A program made the translations under genes and the position numbers. From Lederbergia panacisoli (GTDB taxonomy: Bacteria > Bacillota > Bacilli > Bacillales > Bacillaceae_C), in NCBI RefSeq assembly GCF_024626525.1, contig NZ_JANJGU010000013.1:1-64000 (forward strand): a DNA stretch of 64,000 nt. Direction: 5' to 3'. The notes under the pieces were generated by a model. The model ran no database searches. It was not told where the DNA came from and worked only from the letters and a program-made list of their open reading frames with translations. Within the stretch, counting starts at the first letter, position 1, and every line of letters starts with the position of its first letter. Below are positions 16,001-25,576 of this stretch, piece by piece.

Positions 16001-17203
16001 TTAAGGCCTTACAGAAGTTCCATCCGGTATTCTTGCTAATGTCCACCTTGGCAATTCGTTTGAACATGGGTATTTAGCGGCTTTTTCTTCATCAATATCA
16101 ATCCCAAACCCAGGTTGATCATTCGGATAGACATAGCCATCTCGCAATTCCGGGCACCCTGGAAAAACTTCTTGAATAATATTTGAGAAGCCATACCACT
16201 CTTGAATACCGAAATTAGGGCTGTTTACATCAAGATGGATGTTGGCGGCATGCCCTACTGGTGATACGTCTCCAGGGCCATGCCATGCTGTCCGTACACT
16301 AAAAGCCTCACAGAGTGATGCTAGTTTTTTTGCAGGAGTCAGTCCGCCAATTTGACTAATATGGACTCGAATGAAATCAATTAATCCATTCACGATTAGT
16401 GGAGTCCACTCTCTAGGATTGTTAAAGAGCTCTCCCATTGCAATTGGTGTAGAGCTTTGTTGGCGTATCATTTGAAACCATTCGATTTGCTCAGGCGCTA
16501 ATGGGTCTTCTAAGAAGAATAATCGATATGGCTCTAATTGTTTGGCGAGTCGTACCGCCTCGATAGGCGCAACTCGTTCATGAACATCATGAATAAGTTC
16601 TATCTCATATCCAACCTTATCCCTTACATAGTCGAACATTTTGGGGACTGAACGTACATATGCATCTGGATCATAGTAGGCTCCAGGCTGTGCATTTTCT
16701 GGGGATTGTATCTTATGATTCTGCCCACCGTATCCACCATATTGGCAGCGAATATAGCGAACTCCTTGCTCTTTAAAAAATTGAACGTTCTCAACGAGTT
16801 CCTGGACATCCCTTCCGTCAGCATGCCTGTATACAGCAGCAGCTTCACGGCACTTTCCACCTAATAGCTGGTATACGGGCATTCCGGCAAGTTTGCCCTT
16901 TATATCCCACAGGGCCATATCGACTCCGGAAAGTGCATTATTCAAAACGGGTCCGTTGCGCCAATAAGAGCTTACCATTGCTGATTGCCATATATCTTCA
17001 ATTTGCAGTGGGTCTTTCCCAAGCAAAAAAGGTTTTAAATACTCATCTACTGCAGTCTTAACAGTTAAATACCTTTGAGTAAAAGTAGCGCAACCGAGTC
17101 CGTATAGTCCAGGCTCAGATGTTTCGACTTTTACAACAACTAAATTAATTCCTTCTGGTGCCGTTAGAATTGTTTTCACATCTCTAATTGTAATTGATGA
17201 CAT
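16001..17203 (-). CDS. enolase-superfamily dehydratase, mannonate dehydratase (ManD/RspA) type
   Basis: Predicted to dehydrate D-mannonate (or D-gluconate) to 2-keto-3-deoxygluconate. The N-terminal capping domain is followed by a TIM barrel with metal-binding acidic residues in LIHDVHERV, FLEDPLAP and MGELFNNP. The family signatures AWHGPGDVSPVGHAANIHLDV and QEWYGF are present. The tail PNDQPGFGIDIDEEKAAKYP is typical of ManD/RspA, and the length of 400 is normal. The second ATG (17203) fits the GAGAGGG site better than the first. It begins 21 bases after the SDR stop, forming a two-gene operon. Many family members are weakly active or act on gluconate, so the substrate is uncertain. Confidence 0.85.
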   Translation of the reverse strand: MSSITIRDVKTILTAPEGINLVVVKVETSEPGLYGLGCATFTQRYLTVKTAVDEYLKPFLLGKDPLQIEDIWQSAMVSSYWRNGPVLNNALSGVDMALWDIKGKLAGMPVYQLLGGKCREAAAVYRHADGRDVQELVENVQFFKEQGVRYIRCQYGGYGGQNHKIQSPENAQPGAYYDPDAYVRSVPKMFDYVRDKVGYEIELIHDVHERVAPIEAVRLAKQLEPYRLFFLEDPLAPEQIEWFQMIRQQSSTPIAMGELFNNPREWTPLIVNGLIDFIRVHISQIGGLTPAKKLASLCEAFSVRTAWHGPGDVSPVGHAANIHLDVNSPNFGIQEWYGFSNIIQEVFPGCPELRDGYVYPNDQPGFGIDIDEEKAAKYPCSNELPRWTLARIPDGTSVRP

Positions 17204-17224
17204 CATTTACCCTCTCCCTCGCTA

Positions 17225-18025
17225 TCACATATTTCCCCAGCCGTAGCCAGCTTCAGGGCTCACATCTTCCGGCATGCCGGGTAAAATGAGTCCGCCGTCA
17301 ATTTTAATCGTTTCGCCTGTTATATAGGAAGCTTGATCGGAAACCAACCATGCTGCCGCTTGTCCAATATCTTCTGGGGTGCCCAATCTTTTTAATGGTA
17401 TTTTATTGCCTAATTTTTCATAGAATTGATCATTTCCCGCGCGGACCCTTGTTGCACCTGGTGCAATACAATTAACGCGTATTCCATAAGGGGCACACTC
17501 TAATGCTACAGATTCCGTTGCACGAATGAGTGCAGCCTTTGTTCCTCCATAGACTGCATCATCTGGATAGGCTCTTTTCCCTCTTGTGGAAGCGATGTTG
17601 ATAATATTTCCTGAAATTTTCTCCTCTTTCATATGCCTTACCGCTTCTCGCATTAATAGAAATGGCGCTTTCAAATTTAGGTTTAGAAGGAAATTGATCT
17701 TCTCAATCTCCATTTCTGCAAGTGTACTTTTAATTGTTAACCCCGCATTATTAACTAACACATTAAGGTAGCGGAATTCTTCTATTGTTTTTCCAACAAG
17801 TTTCTTAGCAGTATCTTCGTCAGATAAATCTGCTTGAAAAATAATACATTTCCTCCCATAATCTTTTTCAATGGAATGCGCGACTTCTTCTGCTTCCTCC
17901 TTTTCGGAACGATAGGTGATAGCTACATCGTAACCATGCGATGCCATCTTTAATGCAATCCCTTTTCCGATTCCACGACTAGCACCTGTTACCAATACTG
18001 TTTTGGAGCTTTCATAAGTTTCCAT
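17225..18025 (-). CDS. short-chain dehydrogenase/reductase
   Basis: This is an NAD(P)-dependent classical SDR oxidoreductase. TGASRGIGKGIA is the cofactor loop, LVNNAG follows beta-4, Ser lies in IINIASTRG, and the catalytic Tyr-Lys pair is in AVYGGTKAAL. The C-terminal YITGETIKIDGGL is also typical. ATG at 18025 starts the fold properly. An upstream in-frame extension to 18067 is possible, and the ribosome site (GAGGGG) is rather far. With the ManD-like gene directly downstream, a role in hexuronate or sugar-acid metabolism is plausible, for example reduction of fructuronate to mannonate as done by the SDR-type UxuB. Sequence alone does not prove that. Confidence 0.82.
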   Translation of the reverse strand: METYESSKTVLVTGASRGIGKGIALKMASHGYDVAITYRSEKEEAEEVAHSIEKDYGRKCIIFQADLSDEDTAKKLVGKTIEEFRYLNVLVNNAGLTIKSTLAEMEIEKINFLLNLNLKAPFLLMREAVRHMKEEKISGNIINIASTRGKRAYPDDAVYGGTKAALIRATESVALECAPYGIRVNCIAPGATRVRAGNDQFYEKLGNKIPLKRLGTPEDIGQAAAWLVSDQASYITGETIKIDGGLILPGMPEDVSPEAGYGWGNM

Positions 18026-18139
18026 AACTCTTAGGACACCCCTCAATAAGTTTTGTTTGTACAACATTCGATAATTGAGTGTAAGTGTCCTGTTTTTTTA
18101 AATATTAAGTTAAAACTTTTTTAAAATTAGCAAGGCCAA

Positions 18140-18334
18140 TTACCAAAACCACCTCTGATATGCCCAGTACACGATAAAAAACCCAGTTCCCCCAATTACA
18201 TTCGTCCATCCTAAAAATAGGGAGAATTTCTTTTCTCTATCCATTTTAATTTTCTTAAAGGTTTTTGCGTCAACGAATAAGATGAAGATTCCAGTCATAA
18301 TGAATAGGACGACAAGATAGTATAAATAATGCAA
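18140..18334 (-). CDS. small membrane protein of a germination operon (CLC_0170-like)
   Basis: A 64-residue protein has two hydrophobic helices (residues 3-21 and 40-58) joined by a basic loop (FKKIKMDREKK). The start is TTG at 18334 with AAGGGAG nine bases upstream. It begins 24 bases past the gerC stop, so it is the fourth gene of the germinant receptor operon. Small two-helix proteins of this kind (CLC_0170 family) accompany ger operons in several Firmicutes. Alternatively it may be related to GerD/2-type accessory peptides. Function not demonstrated. Confidence 0.6.
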   Translation of the reverse strand: MHYLYYLVVLFIMTGIFILFVDAKTFKKIKMDREKKFSLFLGWTNVIGGTGFFIVYWAYQRWFW

Positions 18335-18358
18335 TGAAGTCTACTCCCTTAGCTAATT

Positions 18359-19594
18359 TTATTTCGCTTTCATGCCTATTCTTAGTATTTGCGACTCGAC
18401 TTGTACGCTAACTTTTAAATCATTTTTAAAAATCTCTTCCCAATCTTCTTTCGTTTTTACATGTTGGTCCCAAAATTTAGGATGTTTTGCCCTTATATGT
18501 TCACCAAAGCCAAAGATATCCGACTTTTCCTTCTTCATTTTCTTTATTAATTTCTCTACCGCTATCTTCACATCATTATTATAGCTTTGCTCAAGTTTTT
18601 GAATAACTTCTGGATTATTTATCGGTATTTTCCCATGTTCTTTTTCGACAATTTCATTTTCATAACGGATTCTAATTCGTATTTCAGGTTTCCCGTTATG
18701 GATTGCCGTTTTAAATTTTGCCCTTCGTTTCATGGCACGAAGCAATACTTGTTCATCTGAACCTGGAATGTTGTAAAATGCCGCATAGCCACCTTCTCCC
18801 TTTTGAATGATAGCCATCAGAAGCCCTATCTGAATGGGGGCAATTTCCCCCTTCATTTTGTCCCCTTTAAAATACGCAAGTCCCTCAAGGTTAATATTTC
18901 CCCCTCGCTTTATTTCAAGAAAAGGGAGGAAGGAATCTTGTCCTTTGCTTGTATGAATTCTCCAAAACACGCCAATTGGGTTGTTAGGGAATTTACCTAA
19001 TTTAACTGTATTTTCAACCATAACATTAAGATATAAGGCAGGAACTCTTTCTAATTCTGGTGCAACTGACATATATTTAGATGCTTTTTCCTTTGATATG
19101 GCGAGCCAAGCTGTTCTTCTAACTTCTGACTGTCTTCGTAAATAATCATTAAATCGACTAACGCCCTCCTTAGCTATTTCTTCGCTAACGATAATAATCC
19201 GTAGATGCCCCAAAAATAATTTATCCGATAACTCTTGCTGAAGATTTGTCATCGCGGAATCAATCGTAGAGCCTACTACAGACAATACCCAAACTGGTTT
19301 CTGATCCCCGCCTCCCCCACCAATTTGCGGCCCTAATGGGATGCGCCCGGGAACAGCAATTTGGGCAGTCAATCGAATTAATTGCCTATCATCCTCTGAA
19401 GTATCACCTTTAACATTGGTGATCTTTTTTTCTTCTTCACTTTCATGCTCCAATCCGTGGTCTGGTTCTGCTTTGTCAATGGCGATAGCCAGTACAGTTG
19501 CTCTTTTTTCTATATCTAAACTATCCCAGCACCCAGATAAAAGAGGGATGAATAAACAAACGATGCATAGAAGATGAAAACATTTTTTATCCAT
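18359..19594 (-). CDS. gerC: Ger(x)C-family spore germination lipoprotein
   Basis: This is the C subunit of a nutrient germinant receptor, anchored to the outer face of the spore inner membrane. The signal has the lipobox PLLSGC followed by WDSLDIEKRA, the usual start of GerAC-type proteins. The family segment RRTAWLAISKEKASKYM and the C-terminal domain with HIRAKHPKFWDQ follow. The length of 411 is normal, though an acidic insert of about 25 residues near residue 50 enlarges the N-terminal domain. ATG at 19594 directly follows the gerB stop (TAAATG), with GGGGGG as ribosome site, so translation is coupled. Confidence 0.93.
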   Translation of the reverse strand: MDKKCFHLLCIVCLFIPLLSGCWDSLDIEKRATVLAIAIDKAEPDHGLEHESEEEKKITNVKGDTSEDDRQLIRLTAQIAVPGRIPLGPQIGGGGGDQKPVWVLSVVGSTIDSAMTNLQQELSDKLFLGHLRIIIVSEEIAKEGVSRFNDYLRRQSEVRRTAWLAISKEKASKYMSVAPELERVPALYLNVMVENTVKLGKFPNNPIGVFWRIHTSKGQDSFLPFLEIKRGGNINLEGLAYFKGDKMKGEIAPIQIGLLMAIIQKGEGGYAAFYNIPGSDEQVLLRAMKRRAKFKTAIHNGKPEIRIRIRYENEIVEKEHGKIPINNPEVIQKLEQSYNNDVKIAVEKLIKKMKKEKSDIFGFGEHIRAKHPKFWDQHVKTKEDWEEIFKNDLKVSVQVESQILRIGMKAK

Positions 19595-20707
19595 TTATTG
19601 CCCCCCTTTTTTGCCGGGTATTTTGCGAATGATCGCGGTAAATAATATGATAAAAGGGAATCCAATTGTAACTATAAGGCCTAGTCTCCCAACGACTTTG
19701 ATCACATCGTACATCTGCAGCACATTCCTAGGAATCATGGCGACCAAAAAAACAATAGGCAGTAAAAAGAAAGAAAATGTTTTGTGGCCTTGTAAACGGA
19801 AAAATTGACTTAAGGAATGTATTGTCAACATATAACTTGAAAAAATCGTCGTAAAAACAGCAGTTACCCAAATAGCTAGAAACACAACATCTAATCTCTG
19901 TAAAAGGTTGCCAGGTAAAGATGTTGCTCTTGCCAATTCCAATGTTGGCCACATTAAGTTTTTCATTTCCTCCACCCCAAAAACCGAAAGTGTGGCTAGT
20001 ACAACCATGACATAAAAAGCCCCTGATATTCCCAATCCAAAAAAAGCCGCCTTCATCGCTTTTTTTGGCTTTTTCATGGAAGGGATTAGAATGGTCATAA
20101 TAAAAAACCCTTGAAACAAAGCAACGACTGTCAACATTCCAATGAACAAATGATCTATATCTTTCGTAAAAAGAGATTGAACGATTGGTTGAAAATACAG
20201 CAGATTTGCATTTTTAAATGATAATATGACAATCAATAATCCTGGTACTATAATAGCAGGAACATAAAAGTTATGAATATATGCAAAGGTATTAAGATCA
20301 TCACGGGTAAAGACGGCGGCCATCAATAACATAACAATGACGGTCACTTCAATTGGCGTGTTTTTTAGGACTGCGGCAACGACAACTTCACCAAATTCTC
20401 TTGACGCCATAGCAGTTAAAAAAGTAAAAAATAGGATCAATAAAATGCCGTACATGCGGCCAATCCATTTCCCAAGTACGACCTGACTGTAACCAATGAT
20501 GGTTTGATCCGGGAAACGTATTCCAAGCTTCGTGACGAGATACAACCCTCCAAAACTAATTAAGACCGCTATGAAAGTTAGGAAAGGAGCACTAGTGCCA
20601 GCAGCCTTAACAGCAATAAGCGGCAGATTTAAAACGCCTACACCAATGATTGTACTAATGAGTATAGACGTTACCTGGATAACGGTTATTTGACGTGAAT
20701 GCTCCAT
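19595..20707 (-). CDS. gerB: GerAB-family spore germination permease
   Basis: This is the B subunit of the receptor, an APC-superfamily membrane protein with about 10 helices that is thought to bind the germinant. It starts with RQITVIQVTSILISTIIGVGVLNLP, the conserved first helix of GerAB proteins, and has 370 residues. ATG at 20707 follows GGAGGG. It lies 15 bases after the gerA stop and abuts gerC. The germinant is unknown. GerAB subunits commonly recognise amino acids, sugars or nucleosides. Confidence 0.93.
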   Translation of the reverse strand: MEHSRQITVIQVTSILISTIIGVGVLNLPLIAVKAAGTSAPFLTFIAVLISFGGLYLVTKLGIRFPDQTIIGYSQVVLGKWIGRMYGILLILFFTFLTAMASREFGEVVVAAVLKNTPIEVTVIVMLLMAAVFTRDDLNTFAYIHNFYVPAIIVPGLLIVILSFKNANLLYFQPIVQSLFTKDIDHLFIGMLTVVALFQGFFIMTILIPSMKKPKKAMKAAFFGLGISGAFYVMVVLATLSVFGVEEMKNLMWPTLELARATSLPGNLLQRLDVVFLAIWVTAVFTTIFSSYMLTIHSLSQFFRLQGHKTFSFFLLPIVFLVAMIPRNVLQMYDVIKVVGRLGLIVTIGFPFIILFTAIIRKIPGKKGGQ

Positions 20708-20722
20708 CTAATATCCCTCCGC

Positions 20723-22342
20723 TCACTTTTTGCTTGTCTTCGTTTGATTTGAGGCATTTGCTGCGCTTGCTGAAAATACTTCTTCATTTTTTCCAATCCG
20801 CTTTTTATTATTAGGATGAAGAAATTCAGGTCTTTCCGGCATCCATCTAAAAGGTATCCTGATGATAACATCTTTCATCCCTTGGGCATTTCCAGGAGAA
20901 ACAGGACTCATATATGGCACCCCAAATGATTTTAACGACAGCATGTGGTTAAATATGATAATAATTCCTACTACTAGTCCGTAAAGTCCAAAAACCCCAG
21001 CGAGAATAGCTAATGGAAACCGAAGCATCCGTAAAGCGAAAGAAGCATTATAAACGGGGGTAGCAAATGAGCCAATCGTTGTTATCGCAATGACGACAAC
21101 TGTAATCGGACTTGATAGGCCAGCATCTACTGCGGCCTGCCCAATAACTAACACACCTACTATTGATAATGCACCACCAATTTGCTTCGGCAAACGAACA
21201 GTTGCTTCTCGTAATACTTCCATCGCCACTTCCATCATCAATACTTCAATCACTGCGGGAAATGGCACTCCTGCCCGGCCTCCAGCAACCGCTACGGCAA
21301 ATTCGGTGGGTAATAACTCGGGGTTGAACGAAATGAACGAAACATATAGGGCAGGAAAAATTAACGAAAAGATAAGCGCCAAAATCCGAACAAGACGAGT
21401 AAAGCTTGCCAGCAAAAAACGTGTCGAGTAATCTTCCGTCGTTTGGTAAAACTGATTAAAAACTACTGGGACCATCAATACAAACGGAGATCCGTCAACA
21501 AGAACGGCTACTCTCCCTTCAATGATATTTCCGACTACACTATCAGGCCGTTCAGTCAATATCGTTTGCGGAAAAGGGGAGAACTGATAATTTTCAATAA
21601 ATTGCTCAATATACCCGACATCCAAAATGGCATCCACATGAATCTGTGATAAACGTTTTTCAACCTCATCAACTATAGAAGGGTCCGCAATGCCTTTCAT
21701 ATAACAAATGGCTACTTTCGATTTCGTAAGCCGGCCAATTTTCATCGTTCTTACACAAAAGTCCGCTGTCGGCAAGCGATAGCGAATTAAACCAATATTT
21801 GCATCGATTTGCTCAATAAAACCTTCCCGTGGTCCGATGATGACTTGTTCGGTTTCTGGTTGGGTAAGAGCTCTTTTCTCGATTTTACGCGTATCAAGGT
21901 GAAAAGCTTGCAGGGAACCAGAGATGACAATCACTGTTTCCCCAACCAGTAGGACATCTATTAAATTTGCGACATTTGATTCAAGCTTGACATCACTATG
22001 GTATAAAACTTCCTCCGTCAAGACTTTTAATAAATGATTTGGCTGAATTTCTTTAATATCTAGGTGATCCGGCGGAAACATGAGCGGTTTTAAAAGATCA
22101 TGATTAATCACAGGAGGATCCACCATGCTTGATATATAAAAAATAGCTGCGGGAAACTTCCCTAAAACTTTAAATTTTCGAGTAATAAAGTCGTCATTAT
22201 TTCCTAAAATACTTGTAATGAAGTCAATAGTCTCTTCAAGATTACCATTTAATATTTGTAGATCTCGTTTCTCTACTTTTACGTGCGGAATGTTGCTTAA
22301 CTCCTGTTGTTTAGTTTTCTTTTTCCACTTCCAGCCTGACAT
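20723..22342 (-). CDS. gerA: GerA-family spore germination protein
   Basis: This is the A subunit of the receptor. A hydrophilic N-terminal half (residues 1-280) precedes about five membrane segments, including VSFISFNPELLPTEFAVAVA and PAVIEVLMMEVAMEVLREA. This layout is that of GerAA, which assembles into an ion channel in the spore inner membrane. The frame continues to TTG at 22366. ATG at 22342 is preferred since GAGGG lies seven bases upstream. The predicted length is 539 residues. It is the first gene of the gerA-gerB-gerC-small protein unit, behind a sigma-G-like promoter. Confidence 0.93.
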   Translation of the reverse strand: MSGWKWKKKTKQQELSNIPHVKVEKRDLQILNGNLEETIDFITSILGNNDDFITRKFKVLGKFPAAIFYISSMVDPPVINHDLLKPLMFPPDHLDIKEIQPNHLLKVLTEEVLYHSDVKLESNVANLIDVLLVGETVIVISGSLQAFHLDTRKIEKRALTQPETEQVIIGPREGFIEQIDANIGLIRYRLPTADFCVRTMKIGRLTKSKVAICYMKGIADPSIVDEVEKRLSQIHVDAILDVGYIEQFIENYQFSPFPQTILTERPDSVVGNIIEGRVAVLVDGSPFVLMVPVVFNQFYQTTEDYSTRFLLASFTRLVRILALIFSLIFPALYVSFISFNPELLPTEFAVAVAGGRAGVPFPAVIEVLMMEVAMEVLREATVRLPKQIGGALSIVGVLVIGQAAVDAGLSSPITVVVIAITTIGSFATPVYNASFALRMLRFPLAILAGVFGLYGLVVGIIIIFNHMLSLKSFGVPYMSPVSPGNAQGMKDVIIRIPFRWMPERPEFLHPNNKKRIGKNEEVFSASAANASNQTKTSKK

Positions 22343-22379
22343 ACTGTATCCCTCATTACTTACCAAAATATATTAATGT

Positions 22380-22409
22380 CAGTATGTGTAATTTAGTGGT
22401 GATTATGTA
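22380..22409 (-). promoter_or_regulatory. sigma-G-like promoter of the germination operon
   Basis: On the minus strand the -10 CATACTG (22380-22386) differs from CATACTA only in the last base. The -35 TACATA (22404-22409) matches four of six positions of TGAATA. The spacing is 17. Forespore expression is expected for a germinant receptor. Confidence 0.5.
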
Positions 22410-22412
22410 AAA

Positions 22413-22441
22413 CTAAAAAAACAGGCCCATTGTGAGCCTGT
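22413..22441 (-). terminator. intrinsic terminator of the mannan operon
   Basis: The arms ACAGGC (22421-22426) and GCCTGT (22436-22441) are followed on the minus strand by a run of seven T. The stem starts eight bases past the beta-mannosidase stop. Confidence 0.9.
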
Positions 22442-22448
22442 CTTTTAA

Positions 22449-24920
22449 TTAGAACGTATTATAGATGCTGCGAACAGATAAATTGCTTTTTAATTCTTCC
22501 AAGCTTACATCTACACTTAAGCTATCTTTCATGATCGTCACTTTTTTCGTGTCCCCTGCTGAGAGGTCGAAGTAATTATCACTGAATTTGCAATCAGCTT
22601 TTTGTAAATCAAGCTCCACATATTTTGCCAACCCGCCATTAGCTTCGACTGAAAGAATAAATTGATCATTTTCTTCCTGTACATCGAATGTAATTTGTGG
22701 GTCAAGGAATTCAAAGTGCTTCGGTTTTACAAATAGAACTACTGCATTGGAGTGATTTTCACCATTCATTACGAATGTAGCTTCAAGATAGGTATTTACC
22801 ATATCATCTTTTGATAGATCTTCCTCAAAGATAAGTTCGATGCAATTTTCAGCAGATAGTTTTCCAACTTTTGCTTCAACGCTGCCTTCCTTTAAAACTT
22901 CTGATGTATTCTTGCACAATTTCCATTCAATTCGCCCTTGAATATCTTCCAATGAATCATTTGTTACATGAATAGAAGCAGTCTTTCCTTCTTCCTCAAT
23001 GGATAGAAGAATAGGTGCATAAAACTTTTTCGTAAAATAATGGAGTGCCTTCCAGCGGCCAAAGCTGTCAATGCTTGACCATGAAGCAACTGGCCAGCAA
23101 TCATTTAACTGCCAGTACAACGAACCCATACAGCGCCCGCGATTCCTACGCCAATGTTCAACCCCATATTTAATAGCTTCAGCTTGCAGAAGTTGGGATA
23201 CATAAAGCAACGAATCAAAGTCCTTCGGATAAAGGAAGTTCTCAGATAAATAGAAGAGAATCTTTCCGTTTGCTCCTGAATTTTTCTGATGCGCCTCCAT
23301 CACACGTGAGAAAATATTGCGATCTTCGGGAATCGTAAAGCTTTCCACTGTTTTCAATGAAGGGAAGGATTGGAACCCAAACTCAGAACAGAAACGGAAA
23401 AAGTATTTCCGATACTCTGTGAAAGGTTTTAATCCATGCCATACTTCCCAATAATGCATGTCTCCACGATTTGGGTCGCGCGGTTGATCAAAACCGCCGC
23501 CTGAAGACGGAGAAGACGACCAGTAAAATGTTTGCGGGTCAAGCTCCTTAATCATCTCTGGAATAATGTATTCAAATAACTTTATATAATCTGTCTTGCG
23601 CATTGGATCCTGAGGCCAGCCCCAATGCACCCAACCTTCTTCAACTTCATTATTTCCACTCCAAATCCCAAGGCTTGCGTGGTGGCGAAGGCGTTTCACA
23701 TTGTCTGTAACTTCTTTTTTTACAGTATCTAAAAACTCATCGGTCAGTTTATACGAAGCACACGCAAACATGAAGTCCTGCCACACGATGAGACCAAGGC
23801 GATCACAAAGATCATAGAAATAGTCTTCTGGATAATGACCGCCGCCCCAAATCCGGACCATATTAAAATTCGCTTCAACGCTGTCTTTTAAAAGTCGCTC
23901 TGTTTTTTTAACAGAGTTTCTAGCAAGTATGTTATCTTCCGGAATGTAGTTTGCACCCATCCCAAAAATCGAAATCCCGTTTACGTAAAATTCAAATGAT
24001 CTTCCAAACTCATCTGGAACAGATTTCACTTCAATTGTGCGAAGACCTATATTATAGTCTTTTGCATCAAGCTTAGAACCGTTCTTATCTAACAATGAAA
24101 CTTCTACTTGATATAGTGACTGTTTTCCATATCCATTTGGCCACCATAATTCGGGATTGTCCACATTGAATGTGATGATTTCTTGTAAAGCTGAAACTGG
24201 AACTGTTTTTACTTCAACTTGACCAGCTGGATTAGTCAACGATACTTCAAGTTGTAAGTCTTGTTCCTCATTCAATCTCTCAACATTCACCCGCACATCA
24301 AGTTGTACTTCGTTGTCTTTATGCACCTGTGTCATATACACATCATCAAGTTTTACAGAACTCCACGCTTGGATTGAAATATTACGCCAAATTCCCATAT
24401 CAGGGATTTTCGGACCCCAGTCCCATCCGAACATGTAGTGGGCTTTTCTTAAATATGGGAATCCTGGGAGCGCATCACCGCCGTCAAGAGGTGCAAGTGG
24501 ATCTTCGTTTTGTAAAACTTCTATATATTTTGTAGGAGAATTAAACTTGATTGAAATTTCATTTTCACCTTTTGTTACAAAAGACTTTACATCGATTTCA
24601 TAAATACGGTGCATATTATTAGTCTTCTCGACTAGCTCTCCATTCACGGAAACTTCAGCAAGAGTATCGAGACCTTCACAAATAAGAAGGATTTTATCTT
24701 GTGTTAAAAGTTCTTCATCTACTGAAAATGTTCTTGTATATACAAAATCTTTTGCAGCAACTTCGAGCCCAATTTTTTCATTATCACGATAAAATGGGTC
24801 TTCAATTTTTCCATTTTGCAGTAAATCATTCATAACAGAGCCCGGCACTTGAACTTCAAGCCAATCTGCGGCTCCTGCTTCTTGCATTTTCCATTGTCCG
24901 TTTAAATCTACTTTTATCAT
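22449..24920 (-). CDS. beta-mannosidase, glycoside hydrolase family 2
   Basis: This cytoplasmic exo-enzyme removes beta-linked mannose from the non-reducing end of manno-oligosaccharides. It has a GH2 sugar-binding domain at residues 1-180, an Ig-like domain, and a TIM barrel from about 290. The acid/base Glu is seen in LGIWSGNNEVEEGW and the nucleophile Glu in FRFCSEFGFQSFPS. GSLYWQLNDCWPVASWSSID is typical of beta-mannosidases. There is no signal peptide. ATG at 24920 (823 residues) has AAGGAG eight bases upstream. The earlier GTG at 24929 is inside that site. It is the last gene of the GH113-esterase-mannosidase operon and acts on products of the other two. Confidence 0.92.
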   Translation of the reverse strand: MIKVDLNGQWKMQEAGAADWLEVQVPGSVMNDLLQNGKIEDPFYRDNEKIGLEVAAKDFVYTRTFSVDEELLTQDKILLICEGLDTLAEVSVNGELVEKTNNMHRIYEIDVKSFVTKGENEISIKFNSPTKYIEVLQNEDPLAPLDGGDALPGFPYLRKAHYMFGWDWGPKIPDMGIWRNISIQAWSSVKLDDVYMTQVHKDNEVQLDVRVNVERLNEEQDLQLEVSLTNPAGQVEVKTVPVSALQEIITFNVDNPELWWPNGYGKQSLYQVEVSLLDKNGSKLDAKDYNIGLRTIEVKSVPDEFGRSFEFYVNGISIFGMGANYIPEDNILARNSVKKTERLLKDSVEANFNMVRIWGGGHYPEDYFYDLCDRLGLIVWQDFMFACASYKLTDEFLDTVKKEVTDNVKRLRHHASLGIWSGNNEVEEGWVHWGWPQDPMRKTDYIKLFEYIIPEMIKELDPQTFYWSSSPSSGGGFDQPRDPNRGDMHYWEVWHGLKPFTEYRKYFFRFCSEFGFQSFPSLKTVESFTIPEDRNIFSRVMEAHQKNSGANGKILFYLSENFLYPKDFDSLLYVSQLLQAEAIKYGVEHWRRNRGRCMGSLYWQLNDCWPVASWSSIDSFGRWKALHYFTKKFYAPILLSIEEEGKTASIHVTNDSLEDIQGRIEWKLCKNTSEVLKEGSVEAKVGKLSAENCIELIFEEDLSKDDMVNTYLEATFVMNGENHSNAVVLFVKPKHFEFLDPQITFDVQEENDQFILSVEANGGLAKYVELDLQKADCKFSDNYFDLSAGDTKKVTIMKDSLSVDVSLEELKSNLSVRSIYNTF

Positions 24921-24943
24921 TTTGTTCACTCCTTGATGTTATA

Positions 24944-25558
24944 TTACTTTAGTAAACTTTCACATGCGTTAAGCCAGGATCTAGCCATAAGCATGTTTCC
25001 CGCAGAGTTCATATGAACACCATCGGTCGTAAGTTTGTATGCTGTACCTGATTTTAAATAATCAATAAAATCTTGATGAGTCGGAACAAGGATTGCGTTG
25101 AATTTCTTGGCAAGTGCGCGTACGATCTCTACATAAGGTACAAGCTTTTGATTTCCTTCAGAATTGACATCTTCTTCGATGACTGTAGGTTCCATCAAAA
25201 TAAGCTGTGCATTTGTTTTTTCTAAAAGCCCAGTCAAAATCTCTTCAAACTGTTCTGGGTAGACTTGTTCCATATCTGGGTTATCGAGCTGACGCCACAC
25301 ATCATTGATTCCAATCGAAACTGAAACATAGTCAGGATTCAGGGCAAGAACATCATCTTCCCATCTGTTCTTTAAATCCGTCGCTCTGTTGCCGCCAATT
25401 CCTTTATTGATGATTTCTAGTTTCTTTTCTGGAAAAGTTGTGACGAGATAATCGTGTAATATTCGAACGTATCCATAACCAATACCTTCTGGATCTTCAT
25501 TTCTTCCCCATTCAGTAATGCTGTCGCCAATAAATAAAATTCGCGCTTTATCCTTCAT
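24944..25558 (-). CDS. SGNH/GDSL-family esterase
   Basis: A serine esterase, probably a carbohydrate deacetylase. Block I GDSITEWG carries the nucleophile serine. The oxyanion residues are in GIGGNRATD and SIGINDVWR. The catalytic Asp-His pair lies in TTDGVHMNSAG. It has 204 residues and no signal peptide. ATG at 25558 follows GAGGAGAGG. Its place between the mannanase and the mannosidase suggests removal of acetyl groups from imported acetylated manno-oligosaccharides inside the cell. That role is inferred from context. Confidence 0.85.
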   Translation of the reverse strand: MKDKARILFIGDSITEWGRNEDPEGIGYGYVRILHDYLVTTFPEKKLEIINKGIGGNRATDLKNRWEDDVLALNPDYVSVSIGINDVWRQLDNPDMEQVYPEQFEEILTGLLEKTNAQLILMEPTVIEEDVNSEGNQKLVPYVEIVRALAKKFNAILVPTHQDFIDYLKSGTAYKLTTDGVHMNSAGNMLMARSWLNACESLLK

Positions 25559-25576
25559 CGTCGCCTCTCCTCTAAT

